From an uncultured Opitutia bacterium (lineage in GTDB: Bacteria; Verrucomicrobiota; Verrucomicrobiia; Opitutales; Opitutaceae): 64,000 nt of DNA. The translations under genes and the position numbers were made by a program. The number at the start of each line of letters is the position of its first letter. The stretch's first letter is position 1. Shown here piece by piece: positions 8,373-16,379 of the stretch. The stretch spans positions 124,001 through 188,000 of the forward strand of contig CAIPAH010000024.1 in NCBI GenBank assembly GCA_903862955.1. The letters are read 5' to 3'. The notes under the pieces were generated by a model. It did no database searches. It was given only the letters and a program-made list of their open reading frames with translations, and was not told where the DNA came from.

Positions 8373-9964
8373 ACCCCCAGCGGCGCACCCTCTTCATTGC
8401 GCTGAGCCTGCTGGCGATCGGCTACCTCGCCTCGCTGGGCTACATCATCCGCCAGCGCCGCGCCGCCACGCAGGGTCCCCGTCCCGCCGTGGTGATTCGG
8501 TTCGCGCACTGGCAGTTGGAGTCGGGCATGCGCGAGGCCTTCGACCTGACCGCCCGGCGTTACATGGCGCTCCACCCCGAGGTTCGCGTCGAACAATACG
8601 CCATCCCCGGCCGGGTCTACCGGCAGTGGCTCAGCACCCAGATCGCGGCCGGCACCGTGCCCGACTTGGTCTGCTTCAATTCCACCGACCAAACCGACGT
8701 CAATCAGCTCCCGCGCAACTTCTCGTCCATCACGCGCTGGATGAACGAGCCCAACCCCTACAACGCCGGCACCCGGCTCGCCGGTGTGCCGTGGCGGTTG
8801 ACGTTCCTCGACGGCGGGCGCAACCGCACCACCTACCTCGACCAGTATCGCAATTACTACGCCGTCGGCCTGGCCTCGCACTCGATGCGGATTTTCTACA
8901 ACCGCGACCTGCTGCGCGCCATTACCGGCAGCGACGAGCCGCCCCACGACTTCCGCGCGTGGCTGGAGTTGGGAAAAAAGGTCCGCGCCTACCGTCCCGG
9001 CCTCGTCCACGTCGCCGGCGCCCACGAGAACACCATCTGGGTCATGCCCACGCTGATCAACCAGTCGCTCGCGCGCTGGATCCTCACCGGCGACCACGAG
9101 CAGCGTTTCGCCGTGTCCGCGCTGGATTTCTTCTGCGACATGCTCGAGGGGCGCTGGAATCTCCGCACGCCCCCGATGCAGGCCGCCCTGCGCATCATGC
9201 AGGCGTTTGGCGGCGAGATGACGCCGGGCTTTCTCCAGCTCGATCGCGACAGCGCCATGCGCGCGTTCATGCGCGGCGAGGCCCTCTCGCTGCCCAACGG
9301 CACTTGGGATTACCCCACGATGCGCGCCACGGCCAAGTTCCGGATCGGCGCCCTTCGCCTGCCGCTGCCCACGCCCGACGATCCCGACTACGGCGGCTAC
9401 GCGCTGCTCCCGGTGTCCGACGGCGGCATCGGCACCGCCATGCCGTTCTACCTCTCGCGGCAGAGCCAGCACCCCGAGGCCGCGATCGATTTCCTGCACT
9501 ACGTCACGAGCGTCGATGGCAACCGGCTGTTCTCGCAAGCCAGCCACTGGATGCCCTCCATCATCGGCGTGGAGATCGATCCCGAACTGCAGCCTTTCCG
9601 TCAAAACAACCATGGCTACGTCGTCACCGACGTGCAAAACGGGCCGCAGTTGCTCAACGGCCTCGGCGCGGACGGCACCCAGCTGTTCGAGTCCAACCTC
9701 CACATCCTCTACTCGCCCGACGGCGGCGTCGAGGCCTACACCCGCGTGCTGGAACGCGACTTCCGCGCCACCGTGATCCGTGACTTGGCCAAGACGCTCC
9801 ACATCCAGCGCGAGAACCTTCGCCAGCGTGACACCGCCCTCGCGGCCCTGCAGTTCCTCGGCCCCGCCGAACAAGCCGAGAGCAACCGCCAGCAAACCAG
9901 CCAGCACCTGAACGAAATCCACCTCTACCTCGCCGAGGGCAAACTCGCCGCGGCACAGCCTTGA
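8369..9964 (+). CDS. Membrane-anchored extracellular solute-binding protein (sugar type, family 1)
   Basis: The 531-residue protein begins with an uncleaved-looking membrane helix (residues about 8-28). No lipobox Cys is present. A family-1 solute-binding fold follows: FAHWQLESGMREAFDLTAR, HPEVRVEQYAIPG, IAAGTVPDLVCFNS, MRIFYNRDLLRAI and a lobe with EAAIDFLHYVTS. Such proteins bind sugars or glycosides for ABC importers. No permease or ATPase gene lies nearby, and a helical C-terminal extension of about 70 residues is present. A role as a tethered sensor or an orphan binding subunit is therefore possible. It overlaps the preceding gene by 4 bases. Confidence 0.8.
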   Translation: MNPQRRTLFIALSLLAIGYLASLGYIIRQRRAATQGPRPAVVIRFAHWQLESGMREAFDLTARRYMALHPEVRVEQYAIPGRVYRQWLSTQIAAGTVPDLVCFNSTDQTDVNQLPRNFSSITRWMNEPNPYNAGTRLAGVPWRLTFLDGGRNRTTYLDQYRNYYAVGLASHSMRIFYNRDLLRAITGSDEPPHDFRAWLELGKKVRAYRPGLVHVAGAHENTIWVMPTLINQSLARWILTGDHEQRFAVSALDFFCDMLEGRWNLRTPPMQAALRIMQAFGGEMTPGFLQLDRDSAMRAFMRGEALSLPNGTWDYPTMRATAKFRIGALRLPLPTPDDPDYGGYALLPVSDGGIGTAMPFYLSRQSQHPEAAIDFLHYVTSVDGNRLFSQASHWMPSIIGVEIDPELQPFRQNNHGYVVTDVQNGPQLLNGLGADGTQLFESNLHILYSPDGGVEAYTRVLERDFRATVIRDLAKTLHIQRENLRQRDTALAALQFLGPAEQAESNRQQTSQHLNEIHLYLAEGKLAAAQP

Positions 9965-10011
9965 GCCACCGCCCTGCGACCGCTTCGATCGATCCCACCC
10001 GCGCCCCAACC

Positions 10012-10851
10012 ATGAAACTACGCCTGACCCTGTGTGCCTTGGCGCTGCTGCCTCCGTTGATCGGCGCAACCGAGATCGTCGTCGGCGATACCCGCCTCTC
10101 GATCCCGGCGCCCGCCGGCTTTGTCCCCGTCACCGACGACATGAAGCCGTATGCCGAGTTCGCCCGGCGCTTTGTGCCGGAGACGAACGAGCAGTTTGCG
10201 CTTTTTCTCAGCCCGGCCGAGGCCGCCGCGGCCGCCAAAGGCGGCATTCCGCTCGCCGAGCGCAAGTTCTACGTCCAGACCGCCAAGACCATCATCCAGC
10301 CGTTCGTCGGCGCGGCGGATTTCGATAAATTGAAGGACGCGATCAAAACGCAAAACGCGGATTACATGAAGAAAGTCGAGGCCCAGATGCCCGGCATGAT
10401 GCAGAAACTGAGCCAGGGCATTTCGGATGACTACAAGGTGGATTTGAACCTGTTGATGACCCAGATGCTGCCGTTTCCACCCCACTATGAATCGCCGCGC
10501 GCGCTGGGCTACTCGATGCTCGTCAAATACAGCGCGAATGGCCCGGATGGGAAGTCCGTGCCGTTTGAAGGCATCGCCACGGCGACCTTCGTCTACGTTC
10601 GGGGCAAGGTGCTGTTTCTCTACGCCAATGCGGAAAAGAAAGGCTTGGAATGGAGTCGAACCGAGTCCCGGAAATGGGCGGAGGCGGTCATCGCCGCCAA
10701 TCCCTCGGAGGGCGAGGTCGCCGTGCGCGAAACCACCCAGCGGGCCTCCAGCTTTGACTGGGGCGAGGTCGGGCAAAAGGCGCTGATCGGCGCCGTCGGC
10801 GGCGGCATCATCGGCTTGTTCAGCCTTCTCTTCAGAAAAAAGAAGGCCTGA
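10012..10851 (+). CDS. Exported hypothetical protein with C-terminal membrane helix
   Basis: The 279-residue protein has a signal peptide (MKLRLTLCALALLPPLIGA) and a soluble domain with VGDTRLSIPAPAGFVPVTD, as in periplasmic proteins of unknown function. A C-terminal hydrophobic helix (LIGAVGGGIIGLFSLLF) is followed by RKKKA. The charge pattern suggests an inner-membrane anchor with its tail in the cytoplasm. The function is unknown. ATG 10012 is chosen because the signal peptide starts there. It lies 47 bases after the solute-binding protein gene and could share its transcript. Confidence 0.65.
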   Translation: MKLRLTLCALALLPPLIGATEIVVGDTRLSIPAPAGFVPVTDDMKPYAEFARRFVPETNEQFALFLSPAEAAAAAKGGIPLAERKFYVQTAKTIIQPFVGAADFDKLKDAIKTQNADYMKKVEAQMPGMMQKLSQGISDDYKVDLNLLMTQMLPFPPHYESPRALGYSMLVKYSANGPDGKSVPFEGIATATFVYVRGKVLFLYANAEKKGLEWSRTESRKWAEAVIAANPSEGEVAVRETTQRASSFDWGEVGQKALIGAVGGGIIGLFSLLFRKKKA

Positions 10852-10938
10852 CCCGCCTTGGAGATCACCTTTCGCTCCGCCGCGGCGACGCTTTAAGCCA
10901 CCGCCCGCAACCGCTTCGACAACCCTAAGCCACCCACG

Positions 10939-11634
10939 ATGAAGACTCCCGGCATCATTGGCGGCCTCGGCCCCGAGGCGACGCTCGATTACTATCGGAA
11001 GATCGTCGGCGGCTACCGCGCGCGCACCGGCGATGGGAGTTATCCGCCACTGCTGCTCAACAGCATCGACATGCAACGGATGCTCCGCCTTGTCGCCGCC
11101 GAAGACCTGACCGGGCTGACGGCATTCCTGCTGGATGAAATCCAAAAACTCGCCCGCGCCGGCGCGGACTTCGGCGTCCTCGCCGCGATCACGCCGCACC
11201 TTGTTTTTCCTGCGCTCCGCGAGCAGTCGCCGATTCCCCTGCTCAGCATCGTGGAGGTGACCTGCCGCGAAGCGGAACGGCTCGGCCTGAAACGGCTCGG
11301 CTTGTTTGGTTCGCGCTTCACGATGGCGGGACGGTTCTTCCTGGAGGTGTTCGCCCGCTCGGCCATCACGCTCGTCCCGCCCACGCCCGTCGAGCAGGCC
11401 TTCATCCACGAAAAATACATGGGCGAGCTCGTGGCGGGAAAATTCCTGCCCGAAACCCGCGCCGCCTTCCTCGCCATCGCCGAACGGCTGCGTACGGAGG
11501 AGAAAATCACCGCCCTGGTCCTTGGTGGCACCGAACTGCCCCTGCTGCTGCGGGACGTGCCGGATCTGAAAATTCCCTTCCTCGACGCCACCCAGCTGCA
11601 CGTGAATGCGATCGTCGAGCGGATGCTCGGTTAG
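10939..11634 (+). CDS. Aspartate/glutamate racemase-family protein lacking both catalytic cysteines
   Basis: The 231-residue protein aligns end to end with YgeA/RacX-type amino-acid racemases. It has the N-terminal IIGGLGPEATLDYY, the glycine loop GLFGSRFTM and the C-terminal LDATQLHVNAIV. These PLP-independent enzymes use two Cys (or Thr plus Cys) as acid and base, in C/T-N-T-x-H and G-C-T-E. Here the equivalent sites read LAAITPH (Ala83, Ile84) and LGGTELP (Gly197). The codons were checked and no frameshift is present. The fold is clear, but racemase activity is doubtful. It stands 3 bases ahead of a GNAT acetyltransferase gene, probably in one transcript. Confidence 0.85.
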   Translation: MKTPGIIGGLGPEATLDYYRKIVGGYRARTGDGSYPPLLLNSIDMQRMLRLVAAEDLTGLTAFLLDEIQKLARAGADFGVLAAITPHLVFPALREQSPIPLLSIVEVTCREAERLGLKRLGLFGSRFTMAGRFFLEVFARSAITLVPPTPVEQAFIHEKYMGELVAGKFLPETRAAFLAIAERLRTEEKITALVLGGTELPLLLRDVPDLKIPFLDATQLHVNAIVERMLG

Positions 11635-11637
11635 GCC

Positions 11638-12210
11638 ATGGTCACCTTTCGCGCCCTCGCCCGGTCCGAGCTGCCCATGCTGCGGCGCTGGCTGAACACG
11701 CCGCATGTCTACGAATGGTGGGGCCGCCACGCAGGACCGGGTGCCCTCGGCGGCGCTGGCACTGCCGCGGCGACCGAAGCCGAGGTCGAGGCAAAATATG
11801 GTCCCGGCCTCGATCATGGCGGAACGACTCACCGTTACGTCATCGAGCACGCGGGCGTGCCGATCGGCCTGATCCAGTGGTATCACCTGCGCGACTTCGC
11901 CGATTACGCCCGTGCCATCGGTGAAGACGCTGCGACCAGCGTGGGCATGGATCTCCTGATCGGTGAACCGTCTGCCATTGGTCGCGGTCTTGGCTCGCGC
12001 GCCATCGACGAGTTTGCAACCTCGATTGTCTTTCGGGAACAAGACGTGGATCGCATCGTCTCCGGCCCGGCTGCAACCAATGCGCGTTCCATTCGGGCGT
12101 TCGAAAAAGCCGGCTTCCAGCGGGTGCGCTCGGCGGCGGTCCAAGGTGAGCCGGTCCCGGAGGCGATCCTGGTGCGCACAAAAAAGCCCCGACCACCAGG
12201 TCGGGGCTGA
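11638..12210 (+). CDS. GNAT acetyltransferase, AAC(6')-like
   Basis: The 190-residue protein shows the aminoglycoside 6'-acetyltransferase-like GNAT layout. The start FRALARSELPMLRRWLNTPHVYEWWG is typical; YVIEHAGVPIGLIQWY forms the central strands, and VGMDLLIGEPSAIGRGLGSRAI holds the acetyl-CoA loop G-R-G-x-G-S/T. NARSIRAFEKAGFQRV closes the fold. The resemblance covers a broad family that includes resistance enzymes, IucA/PseH-like and uncharacterised members, so resistance cannot be claimed. The last 30 bases of the gene contain a terminator hairpin that serves the convergent gene. Confidence 0.82.
   Translation: MVTFRALARSELPMLRRWLNTPHVYEWWGRHAGPGALGGAGTAAATEAEVEAKYGPGLDHGGTTHRYVIEHAGVPIGLIQWYHLRDFADYARAIGEDAATSVGMDLLIGEPSAIGRGLGSRAIDEFATSIVFREQDVDRIVSGPAATNARSIRAFEKAGFQRVRSAAVQGEPVPEAILVRTKKPRPPGRG
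12180..12208 (-). terminator. Rho-independent terminator for the nucleoside phosphorylase gene
   Basis: A perfect 10-bp stem (12185-12194 with 12199-12208) closes a 4-base loop. Six A residues flank it at 12180-12185, so minus-strand RNA reads a GC-rich hairpin followed by a run of U. It lies 20 bases beyond the minus-strand stop at 12229 and inside the 3' end of the convergent acetyltransferase gene. Confidence 0.85.
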
Positions 12211-12228
12211 GATTGAACGACGCGAACC

Positions 12229-13572
12229 TTACGCCACGCGCTCGACGATGAGCGGCGGGGGCGTGGGGCGCTTCGGCGCGAGGCGGTAGGCGTTCTTGAA
12301 GTGGTCGAGCGCCTGCTCGAGCTTCGCCTCGTCGTTGTAGTGGATCATCATCAGCGGCTCACCCTGCTTCACCTGCGTGCCGACTTTCTTGATCTCGGAA
12401 ACGCCGACGGAGTAGTCGAGCTTGTCGTGCGGATTCTCGCGGCCCGCGCCGAGCAGGTGCACGCCGCGCGCGATCATCGCCGCGTTGATGGTGTGCACGT
12501 AGCCGCGCTTCGGGGCCGGGAGCTTGCGGATGTGTTTCGCCGCGGGGAACTTGTCCGGGTGGTCGATGAAGGTCGTGTCGCCGCCCTGCGCCTTGACGAG
12601 GTCCTTGAACTTCGCGAGGGCCGAGCCGTCGGTCAGGTGACGCTGCACGGTCTGCTTGGCCGAAAGCGTCGAACCCGCCACGCCGGCGAGGCGGACAATC
12701 TCCATGCCGAGCTTCAGCACAAGTTCCTTCATGTCCTCGGGACCTTCGCCCTTGAGCAGCGCAATCGCTTCCTTGACCTCGAGCGAGGTGCCGACGGTGT
12801 CACCGAGCGGCTGGTTCATGTCCGTCACGAGCGCGACGCAGCGGCGCTTCATCGAGCGGCCGACGCGGGTCATGGAACGGGCGAGCTGCTTGGCCTGCTC
12901 GAGATCCTTGATGAAGGAGCCGTTGCCCCACTTCACGTCGATCACGAGGCCTTCGGAACCCTCGGCGAGCTTCTTGGAAAGCACGGAGCCGGTGATGAGC
13001 GGGAGACTCGGGATGGTGCCGGTTTCCTTGCGGAGGGCGTAGAACTTCGCGTCCGCCGGCGCCAGGGCCTCGCTCTGGGCGACGATCGCACCGCCGATGC
13101 GGGCGAGCTGACCGGTGAACTGCTCGATGGTCTGGTGGCTCTTGAAGCCGTGGAAGCAGCCGAGCTTGTCCAAGGTGTTGATCACGTAGTCGTGTTCGAC
13201 GCCGCACATCATCGGGACCACCACGCCGCTGGCCATCGCGAGCGGGACCAGCACGAGCGACGTCTTGTCGCCCACGCCGCCGGTCGAGTACTTGTCGATC
13301 TTGGGCTTGGCAATGTGCGACAGGTCAATGACCTCGCCGGAAAGCATCATCTCTTCGGTCAGGTCCGCCGTCTCCTGCGCCGACATGTTCGAAAAATAGA
13401 TCGCCATCATCAGGGCGGACAGCTGGTGCTGCGGCATCTCGCCATCCAACGTACTGTCAATGATATAGCGAATTTCCTCCTGCGTAAACTCACCGCCATC
13501 GCGCTTCTTTTCGATGAGAAACTCGAAGGAGGGCTTAATGAAACGGCGGGTGGGAATATTGCGTTTGCTCAT
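12229..13572 (-). CDS. deoA: Pyrimidine-nucleoside (thymidine) phosphorylase, divergent signature
   Basis: The 447-residue protein matches DeoA/Pdp in length and domain order: N-terminal alpha domain, phosphate-binding DKYSTGGVGDKTS, KFYALRKETGTIPSLPLITGS, MNQPLGDTVG and the C-terminal alpha/beta domain with LDYSVGVSEIKKVG. The family cleaves pyrimidine nucleosides with phosphate. The base-binding Arg181, Ser196 and Lys200 are kept. Compared with E. coli numbering, His85 is Tyr95, and the family signature (S-G-R-G-x-x-H-T-G-G-T) reads CGVEHDYVINT at 123-133, with phosphate-contact Ser replaced by Cys123 and Thr133 retained. ATG 13572 gives the usual length; a long upstream frame is spurious. 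It is divergent from argS. Confidence 0.88.
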   Translation of the reverse strand: MSKRNIPTRRFIKPSFEFLIEKKRDGGEFTQEEIRYIIDSTLDGEMPQHQLSALMMAIYFSNMSAQETADLTEEMMLSGEVIDLSHIAKPKIDKYSTGGVGDKTSLVLVPLAMASGVVVPMMCGVEHDYVINTLDKLGCFHGFKSHQTIEQFTGQLARIGGAIVAQSEALAPADAKFYALRKETGTIPSLPLITGSVLSKKLAEGSEGLVIDVKWGNGSFIKDLEQAKQLARSMTRVGRSMKRRCVALVTDMNQPLGDTVGTSLEVKEAIALLKGEGPEDMKELVLKLGMEIVRLAGVAGSTLSAKQTVQRHLTDGSALAKFKDLVKAQGGDTTFIDHPDKFPAAKHIRKLPAPKRGYVHTINAAMIARGVHLLGAGRENPHDKLDYSVGVSEIKKVGTQVKQGEPLMMIHYNDEAKLEQALDHFKNAYRLAPKRPTPPPLIVERVA

Positions 13573-13786
13573 GAGGGTAAGGAATTTGCCACGGCGGGAC
13601 CGCGGCGCGGAAAAGTTTGCCATCACACCTGACCCGGGGAATTTGTCGAGCCTAAACTGGCCGCCCACCAAGCCCCTCCGCGCCCAAATCCGGCCCTTGG
13701 TCCCGGCGAAAACGCGGCCGGACCGACCCGGCTTCCGCCCAAATCGACGCTTGCGCGGCTGCACCGCCCGACTGTGAAGTGGTGGG
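13573..13786. promoter_or_regulatory. Divergent intergenic region between deoA-like gene and argS
   Basis: These 214 bases separate two divergent starts, so promoters for both must lie here or within the genes. I see no convincing -35/-10 pair, operator repeat or riboswitch-like structure. Confidence 0.4.
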
Positions 13787-15544
13787 ATGAATGTCGCCTT
13801 CAACCTCGCCGCCGATCTCGACGCCGCCCTTCTCGCGGTTGCGCCCGCCGCGGGATTGGAGGCATCCGGCTTCGCCCCGGAGGTTCGCACCGCCGACGCG
13901 CGCCACGGGGATTACCAAGCCAACGGCGTCCTGGGCTATGCCAAAGCCCGCAAACTCAACCCGCGCGACATCGCCGAGAAGCTCGTCGCCGCCCTGCCGG
14001 CCAGCGTGACAGACAGCTACAACGTCACCATCGCAGGTCCTGGCTTCATCAATTTCACCGCGAAGCCCTCGCTGCTGGCCAGCTGGCTGCGCACGTTCGA
14101 CACCACCGCCCATCTCCGCAGCGGCGCCGGCACTGCCAAGTCCGGGCAGACTTGGGTGGTCGATTACTCCTCGCCCAACACCGCCAAGCAGATGCACGTG
14201 GGGCACTTGCGGTCCATGGTGATCGGCGAGGCGATTTGCCGGCTGTTGGAGTTCAACGGCGCCAAGGTCGTTCGCGACAACCACATCGGCGACTGGGGCA
14301 CGGGCTTCGGCATGCTGATCTGGGCCTACAAACGTCACCTCGATCCCGCGAAGCTGGCCACCGACCCGCTCGAGGAATTTGAGCGGCTCTACACGCTCGG
14401 CCAGTCCGCGGCGAAAGCCGATCCGGCCGTGCTGGACGAGTCGCGGCAGGAACTCGTGAAGCTGCAGTCCGGCGACGCCGACAACCTGGCCATCTGGAAA
14501 AAGATCAACGACGCCACGCTCGAGGCGTTCCAGCAGATCTATGACCGGCTCGGCATCAAGTTCGACGTGACGCTGGGTGAGAGCTTTTACCGGGACCAGG
14601 TTGACCGCGTGTATCGCGAGCTCACCGAAGTGGGCTTGGCGCAGGAAAGCCAGGGCGCGCTCGTCGTCTTTCACCCCGAGCATCCGCGGTTCAAGACGCA
14701 GCCCTTCATCATGCGCAAGGGCGACGGCGCCAGTAATTACGCGACCACCGACCTCGCGACCGCGCTCTACCGGCTCGAGCATTTCCACGCCGACGGCATC
14801 GTCGTCGTCACGGACTTCCGCCAGGCCGATCATTTCGAGCAGCTCTACCTGACCGTCAGGAAGTGGTTCGCCGAAAGACATTACCGTCTGCCGGAGCTGC
14901 AGCATGTCATGTTCGGCACGGTGACGGGCGAGGATGGCAAGGCGCTGCGCACGCGTGACGGCGGCATCATCAAGCTCAAGGACCTGCTCGCCGAAGCGGA
15001 AGCCCGCGCGCTGGCGCTCGTCAACGAACGCAGCAGCGACATCCCCGCCGAGGAAAAGCAGGCGATCGCGGCCGTCGTGGGCCTGGCGTCCGTCCAATAC
15101 GCCGACCTGTCGCAAAATCGCTCGAGCGACTACGTCTTCGCGTGGGACAAGATGATTTCCCTCGAGGGCAACACCGCCGCCTACCTGCTCTACGCCGGCG
15201 CGCGCATCCACTCGATCTTCCGCAAGCTCGGCGCCACGCCGGGCGATGCCGCCACCGAAACCGCCGCCAGTCCGCTGGAAACGCCGGCCGAGCTGGCCCT
15301 GGCGCGCAAGTTGGTGAAATTCGCCGACGCCATCCGCCTCGCGACCGACACGCTGCGCCCGCATTTTCTCAGCCTGTATCTCTACGAACTGGCGGGCGAA
15401 TTCAGCGGATTCTACGCCGCCGACAAGGTCGCGGTCGACGATCCCGCCGTCCGCGCGCGGCGCCTGCTGCTCTGCGCCCGCACGCTGCTCATCCTCGAGA
15501 CCGGGCTGAATCTCCTCGGGCTGCGCACGTTGACGCGCATGTAG
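13787..15544 (+). CDS. argS: Arginyl-tRNA synthetase
   Basis: The 585-residue protein is a full-length class I arginyl-tRNA synthetase. The N-terminal additional domain (about 1-110) is followed by VVDYSSPNTAKQMHVGHLRS, in which HVGH is the HIGH motif preceded by the ArgRS-specific SPN-x-A-K. The catalytic core continues with GDWGTGFG and a KMSK-region equivalent, GEDGKALRTRDGG. The C-terminal anticodon-binding domain is about 450-585. It charges tRNA-Arg in the cytoplasm. ATG 13787 gives the expected N-terminus. Confidence 0.96.
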   Translation: MNVAFNLAADLDAALLAVAPAAGLEASGFAPEVRTADARHGDYQANGVLGYAKARKLNPRDIAEKLVAALPASVTDSYNVTIAGPGFINFTAKPSLLASWLRTFDTTAHLRSGAGTAKSGQTWVVDYSSPNTAKQMHVGHLRSMVIGEAICRLLEFNGAKVVRDNHIGDWGTGFGMLIWAYKRHLDPAKLATDPLEEFERLYTLGQSAAKADPAVLDESRQELVKLQSGDADNLAIWKKINDATLEAFQQIYDRLGIKFDVTLGESFYRDQVDRVYRELTEVGLAQESQGALVVFHPEHPRFKTQPFIMRKGDGASNYATTDLATALYRLEHFHADGIVVVTDFRQADHFEQLYLTVRKWFAERHYRLPELQHVMFGTVTGEDGKALRTRDGGIIKLKDLLAEAEARALALVNERSSDIPAEEKQAIAAVVGLASVQYADLSQNRSSDYVFAWDKMISLEGNTAAYLLYAGARIHSIFRKLGATPGDAATETAASPLETPAELALARKLVKFADAIRLATDTLRPHFLSLYLYELAGEFSGFYAADKVAVDDPAVRARRLLLCARTLLILETGLNLLGLRTLTRM

Positions 15545-15606
15545 GCGCCACGTCTTGGCAATAAACTCTTGCTGCGACTCGGCGGCATTGCCATTTTTGC
15601 AGCCTC

Positions 15607-16362
15607 ATGGCCATGGAGGAAATTTACATCCGCAGCGAGTCGGAGACCGAGGCGCGCGGGCCCTTCAATCTCGAGCAGTTGGTTTCCCTCGCTGACACCG
15701 GCCAGGTGACCGCCGAGACCCTCTTTTACGACGCGAACACCGAGCAGTGGGCGGCGATCGGCTCCAATGAGGAGCTGATGAGCCAGATCCTGCCCCAGCG
15801 GAAGAAGCTCAAGATCAAGACCAAGACCAAGCTCACCCTCTTGAACGAGGAGGGCGACAGCTCGCCGCCGATCACGGTCGACGAGATGCTGGCCGCCGCG
15901 GAGGGCCGCACGGCGGAGACTTCGGGCAAGCAGGATCCCATGATTGCCATGGCCCGCGCCGCGGCGATTGGTCGCTGGGCCGTGATCCTGATGCTCCTCG
16001 TCTGCGCCGCCGGCGAACTCTTGCCCGCGCAGGACGCGGTGATGTCGATGGACCCGATGAAGATCCTGGCCTATCCCCTCGCCTTGATGGGTGCGCTCGA
16101 TCTCGCGCTGGCCACCCTGCTCGGCCTCGGCGTCGTCAGCCTGTATCCGTTCATCCGTTTTCGCGCCGCCCTGGGCGTCGGTTTCGTCGGCTTCATCTTC
16201 TGGACGCAGGGCCAGGTCACGCCGCTCATGTATCTCGGCGCCGGTTCGGTCGGCCTCTACTTGAGCACCATCTTTGTGGCCTACATGCCGGTCTTCATCG
16301 CGGGCGCCCTCGGCCTGGCCGGTTTGGGCGGCGTCGCCTGGCACCTCCTTTCGACCTCCTGA
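15607..16362 (+). CDS. GYF-domain membrane protein
   Basis: The 251-residue protein starts with a GYF_2-type domain: EIYIRSESETEARGPFNLEQLVSL, with the G-P-F/Y core and the following E-Q-L. The domain's W-x-x-I/A pattern appears as EQWAAIGS. A charged linker (about 60-110) leads to three or four hydrophobic segments between about 120 and 248, with few charges. GYF_2 domains are thought to bind peptides or lipids. The exact role is unknown. It sits 18 bases upstream of the YihY-like gene on the same strand, so an operon is likely. Confidence 0.78.
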   Translation: MAMEEIYIRSESETEARGPFNLEQLVSLADTGQVTAETLFYDANTEQWAAIGSNEELMSQILPQRKKLKIKTKTKLTLLNEEGDSSPPITVDEMLAAAEGRTAETSGKQDPMIAMARAAAIGRWAVILMLLVCAAGELLPAQDAVMSMDPMKILAYPLALMGALDLALATLLGLGVVSLYPFIRFRAALGVGFVGFIFWTQGQVTPLMYLGAGSVGLYLSTIFVAYMPVFIAGALGLAGLGGVAWHLLSTS

Positions 16363-16379
16363 AATCGCCCCGCGCGCCC

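Noticed and set aside
10018-12144. Minus-strand open frame of 708 codons opposite the exported protein, racemase and acetyltransferase genes
   Set aside because: Composition is Arg/Gly/Asp/His-rich with no domain, and it lies opposite three well-supported genes; a GC-bias shadow.
11638-12210. Aminoglycoside-resistance gene
   Set aside because: The AAC(6')-like GNAT fold is shared by many non-resistance enzymes, and the context is not mobile.
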